Below the pieces are notes generated by a model. The model did not search any database. It was not told the DNA's origin and saw only the letters and a list, made by a program, of their open reading frames with translations. A DNA stretch of 7,964 nucleotides from Bacillota bacterium (GTDB lineage Bacteria; Bacillota; Sulfobacillia; Thermaerobacterales; Thermaerobacteraceae). Shown here piece by piece: positions 5,912-7,964 of the stretch (positions are counted from its first letter, which is position 1; every line of letters starts with the position of its first letter). Location of the stretch: positions 1-7,964 of the forward strand of contig QGUQ01000077.1 of NCBI GenBank assembly GCA_003242195.1, written 5' to 3'. The position numbers and the translations under genes were made by a program.

Positions 5912-6099
5912 GCAGGGAATAGTGGACAACCCATCCCCGAGTTAGCCGCATGGGTAGCACACAAGAGCTGGAGGAAAACAGAAACAATGTAGCCATACTG
6001 AAACTAATTTCGTACAGTTCTGCTGGCCCGCCCTTCGTGATCGCGTGACCATTCGCCCGGCACGCTCTCCGGCGGGAGAAGCGCGCCAAGCCCATGTCT

Positions 6100-6120
6100 A
6101 CGGGCGCTCTCCCGGCCCGT
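6100..6120. repeat. Inverted repeat just upstream of the comB -10 box
   Basis: ACGGGC and GCCCGT flank a 9-nt spacer and end 2 nt before TATAAT. A second pairing, CGGGAG (6073-6078) with CTCCCG (6109-6114) and GCGC with GCGC inside, shares part of it. The position in the -35/spacer region fits an operator, but such GC repeats are frequent in this genome. Confidence 0.3.
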
Positions 6121-6122
6121 TC

Positions 6123-6128
6123 TATAAT
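6123..6128 (+). promoter_or_regulatory. Candidate -10 box for comB
   Basis: A perfect TATAAT lies 88 nt before the comB start, predicting a leader of about 80 nt. No recognisable -35 exists 16-18 bp upstream, where GC-rich sequence with an inverted repeat is found instead, so it would need an activator or be a chance match. Confidence 0.35.
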
Positions 6129-6199
6129 GGCGGTGCGTGGAATTCATGGGAGCATGCCCTACACCGTGAATCCCGATGCGGGAACGGCCGCGGGCATGC

Positions 6200-6207
6200 G
6201 GAGGAGG
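6200..6207 (+). promoter_or_regulatory. Ribosome binding site supporting a TTG start for comB
   Basis: GGAGGAGG lies 8 nt before TTG 6216, a near-optimal site and distance. The next in-frame candidate, GTG 6225, is 17 nt away, too far for it, and no upstream in-frame ATG has such a site. Confidence 0.7.
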
Positions 6208-6215
6208 CGCCGACC

Positions 6216-7085
6216 TTGATTCACGTGGATGTGCTCTGGACCGCCCGCGAGGCGGAACAGCACCCTTTCCGGCCCGGCGAGGCTGCCGCCGTGTTCGACG
6301 TCCTCCGCGCCACGACCACCATGGCCGCAGCGTTGGCGGCGGGGGCACCCGGGGTCGTCGCCGTGGCCGACCCGCAGCGCGCCCTGTCCCTGCGATCGAC
6401 CCTGCACCCCGCCCCGCTGCTGGGCGGCGAAGAGAGGATGATCCGCCTTCCGGGGTTTGACTTAGGAAACTCGCCCCTGGAGTACACCCCCGAGCGCGTG
6501 CGGGACCGCACCGTCGTCCTGTGCACGACCAACGGCACACGGGCGGTTGCGGCCGCTCTAAGAAGGGGATGCCGTCAGCTCTTCGCCGGCTCCCTGGTGA
6601 ACCGCACGGCCACGGCCCGAGGCCTGCTCCGTTGCCTGCAACCCGATCCCGCCCGCCATCCCCGGCAGCCCGCGGCGAACCGCCAGGGAACTCCGGCGAG
6701 CCAGCAAGCCGACGGCGGCCCGGCCATCACTCTGATCTGCGCCGGGACCCACGGCCGCTTCTCCCTGGACGATGTCATCGGTGCGGGATCTGTGGTAGAG
6801 GCGCTGCAGGCTCTCGTCCAGGAGGAGGAACCAGAACCCCAGGACACATTGCAACTCTCCGACGCTGCGCGGGCGGCCCTGCAGCTCTGGCAACAGGCTC
6901 GCCACGAGCTGGCCGACGTCCTGGTCGGCACCCACCATGGCCGCCTCCTGGTAGAGACCGGTTTCGCAGAGGACATCGAATTCGCCTGCCGCGTGGACGC
7001 CTTCGACTTTGCCGTCCAGTGGCAGCCCCACGCTCTGGCCCTCGACACGGGTGCCTTCGTAGCGACCCATTTCCCGGGCAATTGA
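6216..7085 (+). CDS. comB: ComB-family 2-phosphosulfolactate phosphatase
   Basis: The 289-residue protein matches ComB, a Mg2+-dependent acid phosphatase that turns 2-phosphosulfolactate into sulfolactate (EC 3.1.3.71), the second step of coenzyme M synthesis in methanogens. Family blocks in order: FDVLRATTT (27-35), LLGGEE (68-73), GFDLGNSP (80-87), TTNGTRA (104-110), SLVN (126-129), CAGTHGRFSLDD (175-186), and a late acidic block EDIEFAC (252-258). Between SLVN and the CAGTHG block, residues about 142-168 form a Pro/Gln/Arg-rich, probably disordered insertion, making it longer than the usual about 235-250 residues. No other coenzyme M gene is near. Spore-forming Bacillus carry ComA/ComB homologues and store sulfolactate in spores, so such a role is possible here; the true substrate is untested. 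It is convergent with nfo and followed by a strong hairpin. Confidence 0.85.
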   Translation: MIHVDVLWTAREAEQHPFRPGEAAAVFDVLRATTTMAAALAAGAPGVVAVADPQRALSLRSTLHPAPLLGGEERMIRLPGFDLGNSPLEYTPERVRDRTVVLCTTNGTRAVAAALRRGCRQLFAGSLVNRTATARGLLRCLQPDPARHPRQPAANRQGTPASQQADGGPAITLICAGTHGRFSLDDVIGAGSVVEALQALVQEEEPEPQDTLQLSDAARAALQLWQQARHELADVLVGTHHGRLLVETGFAEDIEFACRVDAFDFAVQWQPHALALDTGAFVATHFPGN

Positions 7086-7172
7086 CACCCTCTGACAGCG
7101 CCGTCGGTCAGCGGGCCGGCGGGCGCTCCGGCCGTTTCGCCGGGCGGCGAGGGGCAGGCGCAGGGCGTCACG

Positions 7173-7210
7173 CCGGGGCGGGCCGCGCCGCACGGCGCGA
7201 TCCGCCCCGG
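7173..7210. terminator. Long bidirectional hairpin between convergent comB and nfo
   Basis: The outer stem CCGGGGCGG / CCGCCCCGG has 9 bp; inside, after one G-T pair and one mismatch, a 6-bp stem CGCGCC / GGCGCG closes the loop GCAC. It ends 22 nt from the nfo stop and starts 88 nt after the comB stop. TTGT follows on the plus strand. Little T run, as is common in GC-rich genomes, but it is the strongest structure in the window. Confidence 0.7.
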
Positions 7211-7231
7211 TTGTCGGGTACCCGTGGGGGC

Positions 7232-7924
7232 TCACCCGCCGGCGGCCAGTTCGCGGTGCAACTGCCGGACCCAGCGAATCTCGTCACCGTACTCGAGGTC
7301 GCTCGCCACGGGCGTCTCCAGGAGCATGGGCAACCTGCCCAAGCGCGGGTGGCGCAGAACGTTGGCAAAGCCTTCTCGGCCGATGTGACCCTGCCCCATC
7401 TTTTCGTGCCGGTCCCGCCGGGAGCCGCACGGGAACTTGGAGTCGTTCAGGTGCAGCGCCCGCACGCGGTCCCAACCGATCAGCCGGTCGAGATCCTCCA
7501 CGAGCCGCTCGACCTCCGCCGGGTCCCGCCAGTCGTAGCCGGCGGCAAAGAGATGGCAGGTGTCGAGGCAGACGCCGACGCGGGCGGGCCAGCCCAGCCG
7601 TTCCAGGATCTCCCGCAGGTGGCCCAGCTCCCCGCCGATCTCGCTGCCCTGGCCGGACATGGTCTCCAGCAACAGCCAGGGCGCGTCTGGCCGTTCCAGC
7701 AAGGGAAGAACCGGCTCGATGGCCCGTACGATCCGCGCGATGCCGTCCTCCACGCTGCCCTCGACGAAACTGCCGGGATGGCACACCGCCGCGTGGGCGC
7801 CCACCAGCAGGCAGCGTTCCAGATCCTCCCGCAGCACGCGGCAGGCGAACTCGAAGGGTCCCTCCTTGGGGGAAGCCAGGTTGACCGTGTAGGGGATGTG
7901 GGCGATCACGAAGCGCAGCCCCAC
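7232..7924 (-). CDS. nfo: Endonuclease IV (AP endonuclease, Nfo), N-terminally shortened
   Basis: The 230 residues align with the TIM-barrel AP endonuclease that cuts DNA 5' of abasic sites in base excision repair. All nine zinc ligands of E. coli Nfo have counterparts: H9 (HIPYTVNLASP), H49 (CHPGS), E87 (ETMSGQGS), D121 and H124 (DTCHLFAAGYD), H158 (HLNDSK), D171 and H173 (DRHEKMGQGHIG), E203 (LLETP), with nearly identical spacing. H9 corresponds to E. coli H69, so about 60 N-terminal residues (first barrel strand-helix pairs and an AP-site recognition loop) are missing. In-frame TAA at 7936-7934 closes the frame. GTG 7924 has AAGGGG 5 nt upstream. It may be a truncated gene, a frameshifted one whose first part lies beyond the window, or an unusual short enzyme. 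Confidence 0.8.
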   Translation of the reverse strand: MGLRFVIAHIPYTVNLASPKEGPFEFACRVLREDLERCLLVGAHAAVCHPGSFVEGSVEDGIARIVRAIEPVLPLLERPDAPWLLLETMSGQGSEIGGELGHLREILERLGWPARVGVCLDTCHLFAAGYDWRDPAEVERLVEDLDRLIGWDRVRALHLNDSKFPCGSRRDRHEKMGQGHIGREGFANVLRHPRLGRLPMLLETPVASDLEYGDEIRWVRQLHRELAAGG

Positions 7925-7964
7925 CTCGTCCCCTTATAAACACTCCCAACCCCCACACACGGTA

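Larger units (their letters stand above)
5703..6215. other. Gene-free, partly AT-rich divergent intergenic region
   Basis: This 513-bp stretch lies between the start of the transporter operon (minus) and comB (plus). By hand count 5791-6020 is about 44% GC, far below its neighbours, and it has stops in all frames apart from short ORFs with no credible composition. It holds the operon promoter candidate and dyad near 5880-5910, and the TATAAT box and inverted repeats near 6073-6128. In the operon leader CGGGC (5758-5762) can pair with GCCCG (5777-5781). I could not match it to a known riboswitch such as the c-di-AMP ydaO type. Confidence 0.6.

Noticed and set aside
5904..6095. 63-codon minus-strand ORF in the AT-rich gap
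   Set aside because: No ribosome site or family motif, and its composition is unlike the other genes; treated as noise.
6521..7939. 472-codon open frame on the plus strand across comB, the hairpin and nfo
   Set aside because: It is out of frame with comB and antisense to nfo, both of which have strong family motifs; the translation is Arg/Pro/Gly-rich and unlike a real protein.
1..7964. CRISPR array, insertion sequence, integrase, phage or toxin-antitoxin genes
   Set aside because: No regularly spaced repeats, transposase or recombinase motifs or paired small toxin/antitoxin ORFs were seen on either strand.

Overview
The window is gene-dense, GC-rich bacterial DNA (coding parts roughly two-thirds GC by eye) with strong GGAGG-type ribosome binding sites, frequent GTG and TTG starts, a CCA-encoding tRNA gene and a Spo0E-type phosphatase. 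This points to a high-GC, probably spore-forming Firmicute. Lineages such as Symbiobacterium, Thermaerobacter or Limnochordia fit, but the exact taxon cannot be fixed from this window. A TtuA-type tRNA thiolase next to a MoaD/ThiS-type sulfur carrier is compatible with a thermophile.

Left part (1-2150). The window opens in the last 23 codons of a small ubiquitin-fold sulfur carrier, followed by a complete TtuA/Ncs6-type tRNA 2-thiolation enzyme on the same strand. Carrier and thiolase probably form one sulfur-relay pair. Facing them on the minus strand are a short helical ORF and an overlapping Spo0E-like aspartyl-phosphate phosphatase. A 63-residue zinc-ribbon protein follows on the plus strand, then a hairpin terminator and a tRNA-Gly(CCC) on the minus strand with its own readable promoter.

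Centre (2229-5702, minus strand). A four-gene ABC transporter operon of the OpuC/OsmVXYW type runs ATPase with two CBS domains, permease, permease, lipoprotein binding protein. The genes overlap or nearly abut. It should import glycine betaine, choline, carnitine or a related osmolyte. Upstream lies a roughly 510-bp gene-free stretch with a markedly AT-richer core (about 44% GC by hand count of 5791-6020). It holds a good sigma-A-like promoter candidate for the operon, a dyad over its -35 box, and a long leader of about 170 nt.

Right part (6216-7964). A ComB-family 2-phosphosulfolactate phosphatase on the plus strand, with a TTG start and a low-complexity insertion, meets an endonuclease IV (Nfo) on the minus strand. 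A long GC-rich hairpin separates the two 3' ends. The Nfo reading frame keeps all nine expected metal ligands but lacks about the first 60 residues, because a TAA stop closes the frame just upstream.

No CRISPR array, insertion sequence, phage gene or rRNA is visible. The content is mostly housekeeping and stress/sporulation functions. The most unusual points are the sulfur carrier ending Gly-Gly-Ala-Ala instead of Gly-Gly, the N-terminally shortened Nfo, the overlapping ORF pair at Spo0E, and the AT-rich regulatory gap.
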